Assembly (NCBI GenBank): GCA_027014125.1
Contig: JALWEI010000028.1
Span: forward strand, 33,234-97,233
Length of the DNA: 64,000 nucleotides
Reading direction: 5' to 3'
From: Acidilobaceae archaeon
Lineage (GTDB): Archaea; Thermoproteota; Thermoprotei_A; Sulfolobales; Acidilobaceae
The position numbers were made by a program, and so were the translations under genes. Below are positions 1 to 7,753 of this stretch, in pieces (the first letter of the stretch is position 1; each line of letters opens with the position of its first letter). The notes under the pieces are model-generated. The model saw nothing but the letters and a program-made list of their open reading frames with translations, had not been told where the DNA came from and made no database searches.

Positions 1-59
1 TGGTAGGTGCCTCCGCCTTTGATGAACTTCTGCACCGCCCTCCTGACACCGTCGAGCAT
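1..59 (-). CDS. srp54: SRP54 N-terminus (partial, runs off the left edge)
   Basis: Only the first 19 codons are present, reading MLDGVRRAVQKFIKGGGTY. This matches the start of archaeal signal recognition particle protein SRP54 (Met-Leu-x-x-Ile/Val-Arg-x-Ala-Val-x-Lys-Phe, the first helix of the N domain). In that family the protein is the GTPase that binds signal sequences with 7S RNA and delivers ribosomes to the membrane. The GTPase and M domains lie outside the window, so the call rests on a short but characteristic stretch. Confidence 0.7.
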   Translation of the reverse strand, partial: MLDGVRRAVQKFIKGGGTY

Positions 60-174
60 GGCTTACCCTCCGAGCCCCGTGGTACCCCGGGGAGGCTTCT
101 AGCCCCATAGACATTATCGGCCTGGACATTATCTTCTTAACCCCGCCGGGCTAAATGACACCCATATCCAGGGT

Positions 175-1536
175 GTGCCAGCGGTGGAGGAGGTTAAGAT
201 CCCGCTGGGCAGGGCTAAGGCCCCGTCGCTCCACAGCCACATAACCGGCCTGGGCCTCGACAAGGATGGGAAGGCGCTGAAGGTTGCGGGAGGCCTAGTC
301 GGGCAGGAGGAGGCTAGGGAGGCTGCGGGGATTATTATCGACATGATTAGGAAGGGCAAGCTGGGCGGCAAGGGCATACTAATAGCTGGCCCTCCGGGGA
401 CGGGTAAGACCGCCATAGCGATAGCCATAGCGAGGGAGTTGAGCAGTGATACCCCCTTCGTCGCCCTGAACGCCAGCGAGGTTTACAGTGTTGAGAAGAA
501 GAAAAGCGAGGTCCTGATGCAGGCTGTTAGGAAGGCTATCGGCGTTAGGGTTAGGGAGAGGAAGAGGGTATATGAGGGTGTAGTAACGGAGATTAGGTAT
601 CTGAGGAAGAGGAGCAGGCTCTACCCCTATCCCGTAATAGCTGGGGCCGAGCTTGCCCTCGAGACGGATGATGACTCCAGGCGCTTCACGGCAGGGCCCG
701 AGATAGCAGAGCAGTTGTATAGGCTCAACGTTAGGAAGGGTGACGTGATCGAGATCGACGCGGATGAGGGTGTTGTCAGGAAGCTGGGTAGGGCTAGGGG
801 CTACGAGTCCAGGGTGTTCGACATAGGAGGGGACGTGCTTGTGGACAAGCCCAGCGGAGAGGTGGAGAAGGTTAAGGAGGTAACTAGGATATTCACGCTG
901 CACGACATAGACGTGAGCCTTGCACTCCAGAGGGCCGCTTTTACAAGCCTTTTCGGCGTATTGACTGCCGAGAGGGAGATAAGCGATGAGGTGAGGAGGA
1001 AAACCGATGAGATCGTTAAGAAGATGATCGACGAGGGTAGAGCCGAGATCGTGCCTGGAGTACTCTTTATCGATGACGCTCATCTGCTAGACCTGGAGTC
1101 GTACTCATTCATAACCAAGGCAATGGAGAGCGACTTCACCCCTATAATAATCCTAGCCACCAACAGGGGCATCACCAAGATCCGGGGAACCGACGTAGAG
1201 TCCCCCCACGGGATGCCTAGGGACCTGCTAGATAGACTTCTCATAATAACAACAAGGCCGTACACACGGGAGGAGATACGAGAAATAATAAGGATCAGGG
1301 CCGACGAGGAGGAGGTTCCCCTAGTCGATGAGGCCTTGGAGAAGCTAGCCGATATAGGGGTGGAGAACAGCCTCAGGTACGCCATACAACTGCTGGAGCC
1401 TTCCAGGATAATAGCCGAGAGGAGGGGGAGGCTCAAGGTTGAGCCTGAGGATGTGGATGCTGCTGCCCGTCTATTTAGTGACGTGAAGAGGAGTGTTGAG
1501 GCTATAGAGAGGTATAAGGACCTCATGCTGGCCTAG
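175..1536 (+). CDS. TIP49/RuvB-like AAA+ ATPase
   Basis: A 453-residue AAA+ ATPase of the TIP49 (RuvBL) family, which in eukaryotes works in chromatin remodelling and snoRNP assembly and whose archaeal role is unsettled. The N-terminal block holds the VGQEEAREAAG motif, followed by Walker A GPPGTGKT near residues 72-79. The TIP49 signature (SEVYS-x-E-x-KKSE, then AIGVRVRE and VYEG) comes next, then an OB-like insertion at about 130-270. Walker B is VLFIDDAHLLD (about 298-308), with sensor ATNRG near 330. The start is a GTG at 175. A second in-frame GTG at 184 is possible. It is divergent from srp54. Confidence 0.93.
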   Translation: MPAVEEVKIPLGRAKAPSLHSHITGLGLDKDGKALKVAGGLVGQEEAREAAGIIIDMIRKGKLGGKGILIAGPPGTGKTAIAIAIARELSSDTPFVALNASEVYSVEKKKSEVLMQAVRKAIGVRVRERKRVYEGVVTEIRYLRKRSRLYPYPVIAGAELALETDDDSRRFTAGPEIAEQLYRLNVRKGDVIEIDADEGVVRKLGRARGYESRVFDIGGDVLVDKPSGEVEKVKEVTRIFTLHDIDVSLALQRAAFTSLFGVLTAEREISDEVRRKTDEIVKKMIDEGRAEIVPGVLFIDDAHLLDLESYSFITKAMESDFTPIIILATNRGITKIRGTDVESPHGMPRDLLDRLLIITTRPYTREEIREIIRIRADEEEVPLVDEALEKLADIGVENSLRYAIQLLEPSRIIAERRGRLKVEPEDVDAAARLFSDVKRSVEAIERYKDLMLA

Positions 1537-1541
1537 AGGGC

Positions 1542-2075
1542 CTACTCCTCTATGTATACAATGTCTCCTCCCCTGGCCTTGAGTTTTCTAAGGATCCTTG
1601 CAGCCCTCCTCCTGTAGGATGAGTATGCCTCCCTCCTGGTTCTGGCCGGCCTTGCTGTTAGGTGTTCTCGAACCGCTACTATTGTGATACTGGCTCCCTC
1701 ACTCTTTACCTTTTTCCTAATCTCCTCTAGGTCCTCCTTGATCTCGTGTGGATCTACTAGTGGTATCTCTATTACCGCCTCCTCTGTGCCCCTCTCCCAG
1801 CTTAACCCGTATACTACTACTCCTCTCCACTTCCTGGCGAAGGCTTCTACAAGGTTGGAGAGGAGGCCTGTCACCCTGTTTGGCCTGTACTCATCTAGCC
1901 CATGCTTCTCCATGTATTCCTCCATATTGTCTAGGTCCATGATTACTAGTGTGCCAACCGTCAGGGGGGTCGGTGTGAGACTAGGCCTGTCACCATATCC
2001 ATCCTTGGCTGCCCGCTTCCTCATACCCCTCCACCAACCCCCTTTGCGTGGGTTATTGGCTAGGCCCGGCTGCAT
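1542..2075 (-). CDS. conserved hypothetical protein, possible palm-like fold
   Basis: A 177-residue basic protein of unknown function. Around residues 43-60 it has a beta-strand followed by MDLDNMEEYMEKHGL, a pattern (hydrophobic strand, D-x-D-N, helix) reminiscent of archaeal palm-type cyclase or polymerase folds. This is a weak resemblance, not an assignment. The C-terminal third is Arg/Lys rich and could bind nucleic acid. The start at 2075 is supported by a TTTAAA element 26-31 bases upstream, which suggests a leaderless transcript. An alternative ATG at 2024 follows a GGAGG-like stretch. It ends 6 bases from the end of the TIP49 gene and is divergent from tbp. Confidence 0.6.
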   Translation of the reverse strand: MQPGLANNPRKGGWWRGMRKRAAKDGYGDRPSLTPTPLTVGTLVIMDLDNMEEYMEKHGLDEYRPNRVTGLLSNLVEAFARKWRGVVVYGLSWERGTEEAVIEIPLVDPHEIKEDLEEIRKKVKSEGASITIVAVREHLTARPARTRREAYSSYRRRAARILRKLKARGGDIVYIEE

Positions 2076-2100
2076 GTTATATACTGTATTATTAGTAGGC

Positions 2101-2106
2101 TTTAAA
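2101..2106. promoter_or_regulatory. palindromic TTTAAA box between divergent hypothetical gene and tbp
   Basis: The palindrome TTTAAA is about 28 bases upstream of the minus-strand start at 2075. It is also about 26 bases upstream of a plausible plus-strand start site near 2130, ahead of tbp. A second TTTAAAA at 2121-2127 is too close to the tbp ATG to give a leader. One box may therefore serve both genes. Confidence 0.45.
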
Positions 2107-2140
2107 TAGTAGTCCGAGCGTTTAAAAGTACGGTGTAATT

Positions 2141-2740
2141 ATGAAGAAAGACGCTAAAGAGGGCAAATCACATGACAAGTATCCCGAGCCTGAGCATAAA
2201 ATTGAGAACATAGTTGCTACTGTCATTCTAGATCACCCACTTGACCTAAATCTAATAGAGACTAGGATACCGGACGTGGATTACAATCCAGACCAGTTTC
2301 CAGGCCTAGTGTATAGACTTCAGAAGCCTAAGGTAACTGCTCTAATCTTCAAGTCGGGCAAGATGGTCATAACCGGGTCTAAGAGCGTGAAGGAGCTCGT
2401 AGTCTCGGTAAAGAGGATCCTGAGGACCCTTATGGAGCACGGGATAGAGATAAGGGGGAGGCCGCAGATCCAGATTCAGAATATAGTCGCCTCTGCAAAC
2501 CTTCACGTCTACATAGACCTGGAGAAGGCGGCATTTATACTCGAGAGGAGCATGTATGAGCCTGAGCAGTTCCCTGGGCTGATATATAGGATGGATAAGC
2601 CCCGGGTGGTCCTGCTCATATTCAGTAGTGGGAAGATGGTTATAACTGGTGCTAAGAGGGAGGAGGAGGTTGCAGAGGCTGTTAATACCATCTATAAGAC
2701 CTTGAAGGAGAATAGCTGTATACTCGGCCCGGCCGATTAG
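2141..2740 (+). CDS. tbp: TATA-box-binding protein
   Basis: A 199-residue TBP, the general transcription factor that binds the TATA box and recruits TFB and RNA polymerase. The pseudo-twofold repeat is clear. Repeat 1 (about residues 20-105) holds [19 protein letters not shown], and [12 protein letters not shown]. Repeat 2 (about 110-195) holds [19 protein letters not shown], and [12 protein letters not shown]. The N-terminus carries about 18 charged residues ahead of the saddle, and the protein lacks a long acidic tail. The ATG at 2141 is the only sensible start. Confidence 0.98.
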   Translation: MKKDAKEGKSHDKYPEPEHKIENIVATVILDHPLDLNLIETRIPDVDYNPDQFPGLVYRLQKPKVTALIFKSGKMVITGSKSVKELVVSVKRILRTLMEHGIEIRGRPQIQIQNIVASANLHVYIDLEKAAFILERSMYEPEQFPGLIYRMDKPRVVLLIFSSGKMVITGAKREEEVAEAVNTIYKTLKENSCILGPAD

Positions 2741-2744
2741 CAGG

Positions 2745-3500
2745 CTATCCTAGGATCTGCTCTAGTATCTCCAGCCTAGCTAGCTCCATTATGCCCCCCG
2801 ACTCGTCTACTATATATGGGACTGCGAGGTCTACGAGTCCCTGCTCCCTGATTAGGGGGGACAGGTATGCTTCCCTAACGCTACTTATAATGTTTCCGGT
2901 CTGGTAGGTTCCCATAGCTGGTATTATGACTGCCGTGCCCCCGCTATCTAGTGGTACTCTTAGGAATACTGGGAATTTTACCCTTGAGCCTCCTACTCTT
3001 ACCTGTATTGATGGGTGCTCGTGGCCTAGCACGATTACTCCACTAGTGTCCTTGGGCTTCTTGTGTCCATGTATAACATTGATGCCGTGTACCTCTATCT
3101 CGTCTTCTATGAATTCCGCTCCTTCAGATTTTATTATTGTCGATATGAAGTTGTCATGGTTCCCCCTGATCACGATCACCTCTTTATATAGAGTGAGCGC
3201 TTCTCTTATGAATGTTGAGACCTCTTCCCTCTCGCTTCTTAGCAGCTTGTTGAACGCGTGTTTGATGTCTCCCGCTATCACTAGTTTCCTCGTGCCGGGG
3301 GAGGCGTTTGCTATCTCCCTGAGAGTCTTGATGGCGTTTCTCAGCTGGACACGGGGTAGGTAGACTCCGTCCCGGGAGAGTGCTTCCTCGTATCCAAGGT
3401 GTAGGTCCGCTACTATAACGTAGTCTTGTATCCTTGCCGCTGGTAGTCCTGGTAGGGCGTGTATTCCGGGTGCTATCTCTACTTCACTGTTGGCCAGCAC
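2745..3500 (-). CDS. calcineurin-like metallophosphoesterase (COG1407/PdeM type)
   Basis: A 251-residue cytoplasmic phosphoesterase. The metal-binding motifs are in order: VADLHLGYE (about 30-38), AGDIKHAF (about 80-87), RGNHDNF (about 112-118), INVIHGHKKP (about 140) and GHEHP (about 158). The size and the LHLGYEEALSRDG segment fit the COG1407 group, often found near DNA ligase or helicases in other prokaryotes and of unknown substrate. The start is a GTG at 3500. The gene ends 5 bases past the end of tbp, so the two are tail to tail. Confidence 0.85.
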   Translation of the reverse strand: MLANSEVEIAPGIHALPGLPAARIQDYVIVADLHLGYEEALSRDGVYLPRVQLRNAIKTLREIANASPGTRKLVIAGDIKHAFNKLLRSEREEVSTFIREALTLYKEVIVIRGNHDNFISTIIKSEGAEFIEDEIEVHGINVIHGHKKPKDTSGVIVLGHEHPSIQVRVGGSRVKFPVFLRVPLDSGGTAVIIPAMGTYQTGNIISSVREAYLSPLIREQGLVDLAVPYIVDESGGIMELARLEILEQILG

Positions 3501-3593
3501 CTGGTATCCCCGGGAGGGGCTTGGTTGAGCTGTAGCGGTATTACCGTTTATGCCGTGTGATGGTGGTTAGGAGCCCGGGTGTGGGCGGTTGTG

Positions 3594-3700
3594 TGGCGGG
3601 CCCGCCGGGATTTGAACCCGGGACTTCCGCCCTACAGGCCAGGGCTCTGTAGGTCTACGGGTTAAGAGCCCGCCGCTCTACCAGGCTGAGCTACGGGCCC
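3594..3700 (-). tRNA. tRNA-Lys(CTT) with a 30-nt intron in the variable loop
   Basis: Acceptor GGGCCCG pairs with CGGGCCC, followed by discriminator G and an encoded CCA. The D arm is GCTC/GAGC, the anticodon stem is GCGGG/CCCGT, and the loop CTCTTAA gives anticodon CTT at 3666-3664. The T arm is CCGGG-TTCAAAT-CCCGG. Thirty extra bases (3625-3654) lie between positions 45 and 46. A bulge-helix-bulge can be drawn with the four-base-pair helix CCGT/GCGG, bulges AGA and AAG, and an intron stem CCTACAG/CTGTAGG. Cutting there restores variable loop AGGTC and a 77-nt mature tRNA. Confidence 0.95.
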
Positions 3701-3756
3701 ACCCCGCCCGTTTGGAGGGTCTATCGGCCTCTGGGGTTATTAACTATTACCCTGTG

Positions 3757-4809
3757 CTACCTGGCAACGTAGATGTTATCCTTAGATCTGGCTATTCTGA
3801 CTGTCATACTGGTTCCTGGGCTAGCCTTTCTGCCTAGGACAGCTATGATCCTCTTCCACCTGTAGTCTACTGCTAGCATCTCGCCCACGTGCCACCCCTC
3901 TCCTAGTATGTGGACTTTTACCCTGTCCCCGGGCTTATACTCCTCTGCAACCTTGGGCGCTCTCCTGAAGCCGATCTCCTCTGGGCCTACTCTGAGCCTG
4001 TACCCAGTCTCCTCTTCCAGCTTCTTCAGCCACTTGTAGAATCTGCTCCAGCTCCACGGCTTTACTCCTGGAGGGCTTCTACCCCACTTGTGGGCCTGGT
4101 AGTTCTGTATTAGCACTCCGGTCGGCCAGCCAGACTTTACACCGGCACCTGCTTCTTTGGCCCACTCTATTAGCCTCTTCATCTCTTCCTCGTTGAAGCC
4201 TGGTACTAGTACTGGGGTCAACACCACGTCTATCCTCGTATTCCTTATAGCCCATTCAGCCACCTCTAGTATCCTTGAGGGGTTGTACCATTGCACCCCT
4301 ACTAGCGTCCTAGCCTTGCCTGTATCCACAGCGTCTATGCTTAGGTTTATCCTGTCTAGCCCTGCCTCTGCCAGCTTCCTTACCAGGCCCTTGGAGAGGA
4401 AGCCCCCGTGCGTCTCTATGGCTATCCTCTCCACCCACCTACTGGAGCGTAGCCTCTTGACAAGGTCTAGTATCCCCGGGTGGGATAGAGGCTCTCCCAC
4501 CCCATCTATTAGGGCCTCTACCTTGACCCCCTTAGCCTCTGCAACCATATCGACCCAGTATGCTAGCCAGCTAGTGTCCACCATGAACTCTGCCTGCCTC
4601 GTCCTGCTACTTGGACCTGCATCGACGCTACAGAATATGCATGAGTGGGGGCACCATGTGTAGGGTCTTACCTGGAGCACGTTTGATCCACGATCGATAA
4701 CCCCGAAGGCGATGTGGCCCATTAGGGGTATCGGTTTTCCTATCATAACTACTGGCCTACCAGCTACTGTTCCAGCCCTAGTCAGGATCCTGTCTCTAAT
4801 GTATAGCAT
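3757..4809 (-). CDS. radical SAM protein with C-terminal small beta domain
   Basis: A 350-residue radical SAM enzyme. The 4Fe-4S cysteines are C53-x3-C57-x2-C60 in the segment TWCPHSCIFC. The SAM-binding GVGEPLSHP lies near 101-109, and INLSIDAVD lies near 155. The last 75 residues (from about EYKPGDRVKV) look like a TRAM-type or OB beta domain, seen in RNA-modifying radical SAM enzymes. The family matches archaeal COG2100-type proteins, whose substrate is not known. A GGAGG-like stretch lies about 12 bases before the ATG. The gene follows the tRNA-Lys on its far side. Confidence 0.82.
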   Translation of the reverse strand: MLYIRDRILTRAGTVAGRPVVMIGKPIPLMGHIAFGVIDRGSNVLQVRPYTWCPHSCIFCSVDAGPSSRTRQAEFMVDTSWLAYWVDMVAEAKGVKVEALIDGVGEPLSHPGILDLVKRLRSSRWVERIAIETHGGFLSKGLVRKLAEAGLDRINLSIDAVDTGKARTLVGVQWYNPSRILEVAEWAIRNTRIDVVLTPVLVPGFNEEEMKRLIEWAKEAGAGVKSGWPTGVLIQNYQAHKWGRSPPGVKPWSWSRFYKWLKKLEEETGYRLRVGPEEIGFRRAPKVAEEYKPGDRVKVHILGEGWHVGEMLAVDYRWKRIIAVLGRKASPGTSMTVRIARSKDNIYVAR

Positions 4810-4891
4810 GCGGGCCCGGGCCTCCAGCCTGTGTGCCTGGTGGTAAGAGTATTATAGATTAGCTTGTACTGGTAGCCCCGGTGTTGGGCGG

Positions 4892-5260
4892 ATGATGGGG
4901 TTTAATCCTAAGGATCTTAGAAGGGCCATGAAGAGGATGGGTATAAAGCTTGAGGAGTTGGATGCCGTTAGGGTTATTATAGAGCTGGATGACGGGTCCA
5001 GGCTCATAGTCTCGAGCCCCCAGGTCTCTGTTATGAGGATGAAGGGGCAGCCTCCCATGATCTACGTGGTCGGTGATATCTCGAAGGAGGAGCCGGTGGA
5101 GGAGGCTCCCGAGATCAGTGAGGAGGATGTGGCCCTTGTTGCCGAGCAAGCTGGGGTCTCGCTTGAAGATGCGAGGAAGGCCCTGGAGGAGGCGGGTGGC
5201 GATATCGCCGAGGCCATACTCAGGCTACAGGAGGGTAGGGGGACGGGTGGACAGACTTAG
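4892..5260 (+). CDS. nac: nascent polypeptide-associated complex protein (aNAC)
   Basis: A 122-residue archaeal NAC, a homodimeric ribosome-associated factor that contacts nascent chains. Residues about 1-75 form the NAC domain, starting with NPKDLRRAMKRMGIKLEEL and then the beta-rich segment around RVIIELDDG and SSPQVSVMRM. An acidic linker follows, and the C-terminus (about 80-117) is a UBA domain with the repeat pattern VALVAEQAGVS-LEDARKALEEAGGD-IAEAI. It is preceded by a GGTG Shine-Dalgarno. The stop lies inside the 3' end of the convergent XRE gene (41-base overlap). Confidence 0.96.
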   Translation: MMGFNPKDLRRAMKRMGIKLEELDAVRVIIELDDGSRLIVSSPQVSVMRMKGQPPMIYVVGDISKEEPVEEAPEISEEDVALVAEQAGVSLEDARKALEEAGGDIAEAILRLQEGRGTGGQT

Positions 5261-5969
5261 ATCGTAGCCTCGTGATCATCTCATCCACACTCTTAGCTAG
5301 GCTGAGGATGAGTGGGACCCCGTCAAGCCTGGCGAGCTCTATGGCAAGCGGGTCGATATGCCTCCTGGGTCCATGTATGACTACAACGCTAGGCTTGACG
5401 GGTGATACCCTAACAGCAACCATTGGGCTCCTACCAGCCCTTACGCCGGTGAATATGATCGCCCTCTCTGGGGTTGTCCCGAATAGCGCGTAGAATTGTA
5501 TCCCACTAAGCGATGCTATCGCTTTCAGGCTATCCACTACAGTATAGCCATACACAACCCTATCCGTATGGAGCTCGGGGGTCAGCACCGTGCCTTGGAC
5601 TAGGTCCGCGAGCTCGCTGACCGTCACTCCCCTGTCGAACTCGCTCATGTCTAACACTGACTCTAGGGGTACATTGAGTGTTCTACTAAGTATACTCACC
5701 TTCTCGTAGCCCCTCCTAGAATCCAACTCTATAAGACTTAGTACAAACCTCTTTATGAACTTGGATCCAGGATTCCTCCTACCCTTCTCATAATCACTAA
5801 TGACACTGGATGAGATACCCATAACCCTCGCTATATCATGCTGACTCACCCCGAAATACTCTCTCCACTTCCTCAACGCACTCCCAGGCTCGTCACTAAA
5901 CACTATGTCACCAGAGATCCTCCTTGCTATCGCCTCTATCACATAACTCTTCACACTACCTTCAACCAT
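5220..5969 (-). CDS. XRE-type helix-turn-helix transcription regulator (COG1709 type)
   Basis: A regulator of about 249 residues. The N-terminal quarter holds a Cro/CI helix-turn-helix: WREYFGVSQHDIARVMGIS followed by SVISDYEKGRRNPGS. The remaining 170 residues resemble the C-terminal ligand-type domain of COG1709 archaeal regulators (GYTVVDSLKAIASLSG, then VVVIHGPRRHIDPLAIELA). I chose the ATG at 5969 because GGGGTGGAAG sits about 8 bases upstream and a CTATAAAC box near 6005-6012 would start the transcript near 5983. The longer form starts at 5984. It overlaps nac tail to tail. Confidence 0.85.
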   Translation of the reverse strand: MVEGSVKSYVIEAIARRISGDIVFSDEPGSALRKWREYFGVSQHDIARVMGISSSVISDYEKGRRNPGSKFIKRFVLSLIELDSRRGYEKVSILSRTLNVPLESVLDMSEFDRGVTVSELADLVQGTVLTPELHTDRVVYGYTVVDSLKAIASLSGIQFYALFGTTPERAIIFTGVRAGRSPMVAVRVSPVKPSVVVIHGPRRHIDPLAIELARLDGVPLILSLAKSVDEMITRLRSKSVHPSPYPPVA

Positions 5970-6078
5970 AGCCTTCCACCCCATCCATAACTAGACGACA
6001 AGAGTCTATAAACAAACCTAGCTCCCACTCTATACGGTTATATAACCCACAGGCAGATCAACACACTACTGGAGTGGT

Positions 6079-6189
6079 GGGCCCGTCGTCTAGCCTGGCT
6101 AGGATGCGGGGTACGCTCCACCCGTGCCCGGGGGGAGCGCCCGACTCGGGACCCCGTGGTCCGGGGTTCAAATCCCCGCGGGCCCACCA
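6079..6189 (+). tRNA. tRNA-Pro(CGG) with a 33-nt intron at position 32/33
   Basis: Acceptor GGGCCCG/CGGGCCC, discriminator A and encoded CCA. T arm CGGGG-TTCAAAT-CCCCG. The anticodon stem CGGGG/CCCCG is interrupted by bases 6113-6145. A bulge-helix-bulge forms from helix CGGG/CCCG, bulges GTA and ACT, and intron stem CGCTCC/GGAGCG. Removal leaves loop TTCGGGA with anticodon CGG and a 78-nt mature tRNA. The intron lies in the 5' half of the anticodon loop rather than at the usual 37/38 site. Confidence 0.93.
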
Positions 6190-6206
6190 CTATAGCGCAC
6201 CTACAC

Positions 6207-6818
6207 CTAGTACCTCTCTATATAGTATCTACCACCGCACGGTGGTTTGCTATGGTCACTCACGGTGCTAGATAGTATGGAACATTTCTTACTATCCCTG
6301 TCATAAAATAGGCATTTCAAACATGATACACCATCCACACTTATATTTATATCTCCTATATTTATATCTATAAGCTTTAAATGTAGTATATCCCCGTTAT
6401 CATCGGAGCCGCAAACCTCCTCTATGCCTCTCCCTATTGCCTCAACGAATCTTTTGAAATCGCTGTTCATAGCGGCTTTTACTATTAAATTTCTAACTAG
6501 TCCAACATTAAATTCACATTCAAGTATTACTTTATCATTTTCATGTTTTATCTCAAATTTACATTTATATTTTGAATCTGATGTACTTACGTATCTTATA
6601 GAAGTATTGTTTGCATGTATAACCATAGTCGTATCGAATATCCAAACCCTCCCAAATTTAACCCATTTAAATTTAATATTATATAAATTATTATCTAAAG
6701 GTTTTATTTCTTCCAGATTTTCTGTGCTACCGAATAGGGTGTGGGGATCTCTAAGTAAATGTATACATTCCCGGAGTTTATCTGGATTTATATGCAATTG
6801 TTTAGTGTGTTTTAACAT
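6207..6818 (-). CDS. AT-rich orphan protein, SRPBCC-like with C-terminal cysteine motif
   Basis: A 203-residue protein that I do not recognise by name. Residues 1-140 have the alternation expected of a SRPBCC/START-like helix-grip fold: an early LRDPHTLFGST, alternating strands, and a final amphipathic helix FKRFVEAIGRGIEEV. This is an inference from pattern only. The C-terminus carries cysteines in CLKCLFYD, KKCSIL and PPCGG, which could bind a metal or an Fe-S cluster. The gene is far richer in A/T, Asn, Ile and Lys than its neighbours, begins 17 bases after tRNA-Pro, and may be transferred DNA. Confidence 0.55.
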   Translation of the reverse strand: MLKHTKQLHINPDKLRECIHLLRDPHTLFGSTENLEEIKPLDNNLYNIKFKWVKFGRVWIFDTTMVIHANNTSIRYVSTSDSKYKCKFEIKHENDKVILECEFNVGLVRNLIVKAAMNSDFKRFVEAIGRGIEEVCGSDDNGDILHLKLIDINIGDINISVDGVSCLKCLFYDRDSKKCSILSSTVSDHSKPPCGGRYYIERY

Positions 6819-7082
6819 TTTGTGTCACCTGTATACCTGTGATTGCGTGTGTTACTAATGATAGTTATAAGGTTATTGAATTAATTTCAATATTATAATT
6901 TTATGGTTTACGTTATACTGGTTGATTACTATTATAGATATTATATAATTATAGTTTATGTGATGTTGAATTTATTCTGTATGGTCAGGTCCATCCTCTG
7001 TCGTCATCGCTCGGGCAGCTCACCCACTCATCATCCCACGGTTCCAGGTGTAGGATGGTGGGATAAAGGAATATACATTTGA
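6819..7082. other. AT-rich intergenic region
   Basis: This 264-base gap is strongly AT-rich between about 6850 and 6970 and returns to normal composition near 6985. It holds no gene that I can support. The right end carries GGAATATACATTT near 7068-7080, a candidate TATA box for the DtxR-type gene that follows. Confidence 0.5.
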
Positions 7083-7118
7083 TTGGCGTCTAGTTTTGTT
7101 GGGGTCTGGTGGGGTTTG

Positions 7119-7583
7119 TTGAATAGGCATAGGGATCTGGTTACTGAGAGGAATATTGAGTATATGAGGGCTATATATAAGCTTGGGGGGAGGCCTGGGG
7201 GTTGTATAGTTAGGGTTGGTGATTTGGCTAAGGTTCTGGGCGTGTCTGCTTCTACCGTGAGCATTATGATCCGGAGGTTGCAGTATAAGGGTTTGGTTAA
7301 TGTTACCGAGGGTCAGGGTGTTTGCCTGACGAGGAAGGGGCTTCAGGTTTTGACTGAGTACATTTGGAAGCATGCTATAATAGAGTTGGTTATGGTTAGG
7401 GCTGGCGTGGATTCTGAGACTGCTAGGATGATTGCTAGGAAATTTGCTCCCGTGATGTCTGCCGATGATGCGTGGACTATTGCTAGGGCTTTGGGTGTTC
7501 CTAGGGCTTGTCCTCATGGGAAGCTGATACCGTATCCTGGCACCCTTCTGGACCCTATGCAGGAGTACTGTGGCTTGGAGTAG
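7119..7583 (+). CDS. DtxR/MntR-family metal-dependent repressor
   Basis: A repressor of about 154 residues that likely controls metal uptake genes. The winged helix is seen in DLAKVLGVSASTVSIMIRRLQYKGLV. It is followed by the dimerisation helices, with TEYIWKHAIIELVMVRAGVD and later ARKFAPVMSADDAWTIA standing for the usual family segment. The final CPHGKLIP matches the conserved Cys-x-His-Gly metal-site region. I prefer a TTG start near 7119, where GGTGGGG lies just upstream and the TATA-like box near 7070 fits a start of transcription near 7098. An in-frame TTG at 7083 would add 12 residues. No SH3-type third domain is present. Confidence 0.85.
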   Translation: MNRHRDLVTERNIEYMRAIYKLGGRPGGCIVRVGDLAKVLGVSASTVSIMIRRLQYKGLVNVTEGQGVCLTRKGLQVLTEYIWKHAIIELVMVRAGVDSETARMIARKFAPVMSADDAWTIARALGVPRACPHGKLIPYPGTLLDPMQEYCGLE

Positions 7584-7666
7584 GTGTGGATATTAATGTA
7601 TGGCCCTTGGTTGCCCGGCATAAAACCCTTAAACCCCTCAGCTGTGTTGATCCTCCTATTGGGGTT

Positions 7667-7745
7667 GCGGCGGTCGTCTAGCCTGGACTAGGACGCCGGC
7701 CTGCCAAGCCGGAGGTCCCGGGTTCAAATCCCGGCCGCCGCACCA
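7667..7745 (+). tRNA. tRNA-Gly(GCC), no intron
   Basis: Acceptor GCGGCGG/CCGCCGC, discriminator A and encoded CCA. D arm GTCT/GGAC, anticodon stem CCGGC/GCCGG with loop CTGCCAA (anticodon GCC), variable loop AGGTC, and T arm CCGGG-TTCAAAT-CCCGG. Total 79 nt with CCA. It is the intronless counterpart of the two intron-bearing tRNAs upstream. Confidence 0.97.
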
Positions 7746-7753
7746 TCCTGCCC

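Noticed and set aside
379..1526. Long open frames on the minus strand inside the TIP49-like gene
   Set aside because: They are the complement of a conserved AAA+ gene, have no motif and no start signal.
6190..7666. Integrated element bounded by tRNA-Pro attachment repeats
   Set aside because: No integrase and no repeated tRNA end was found; only the AT-rich gene remains suggestive.
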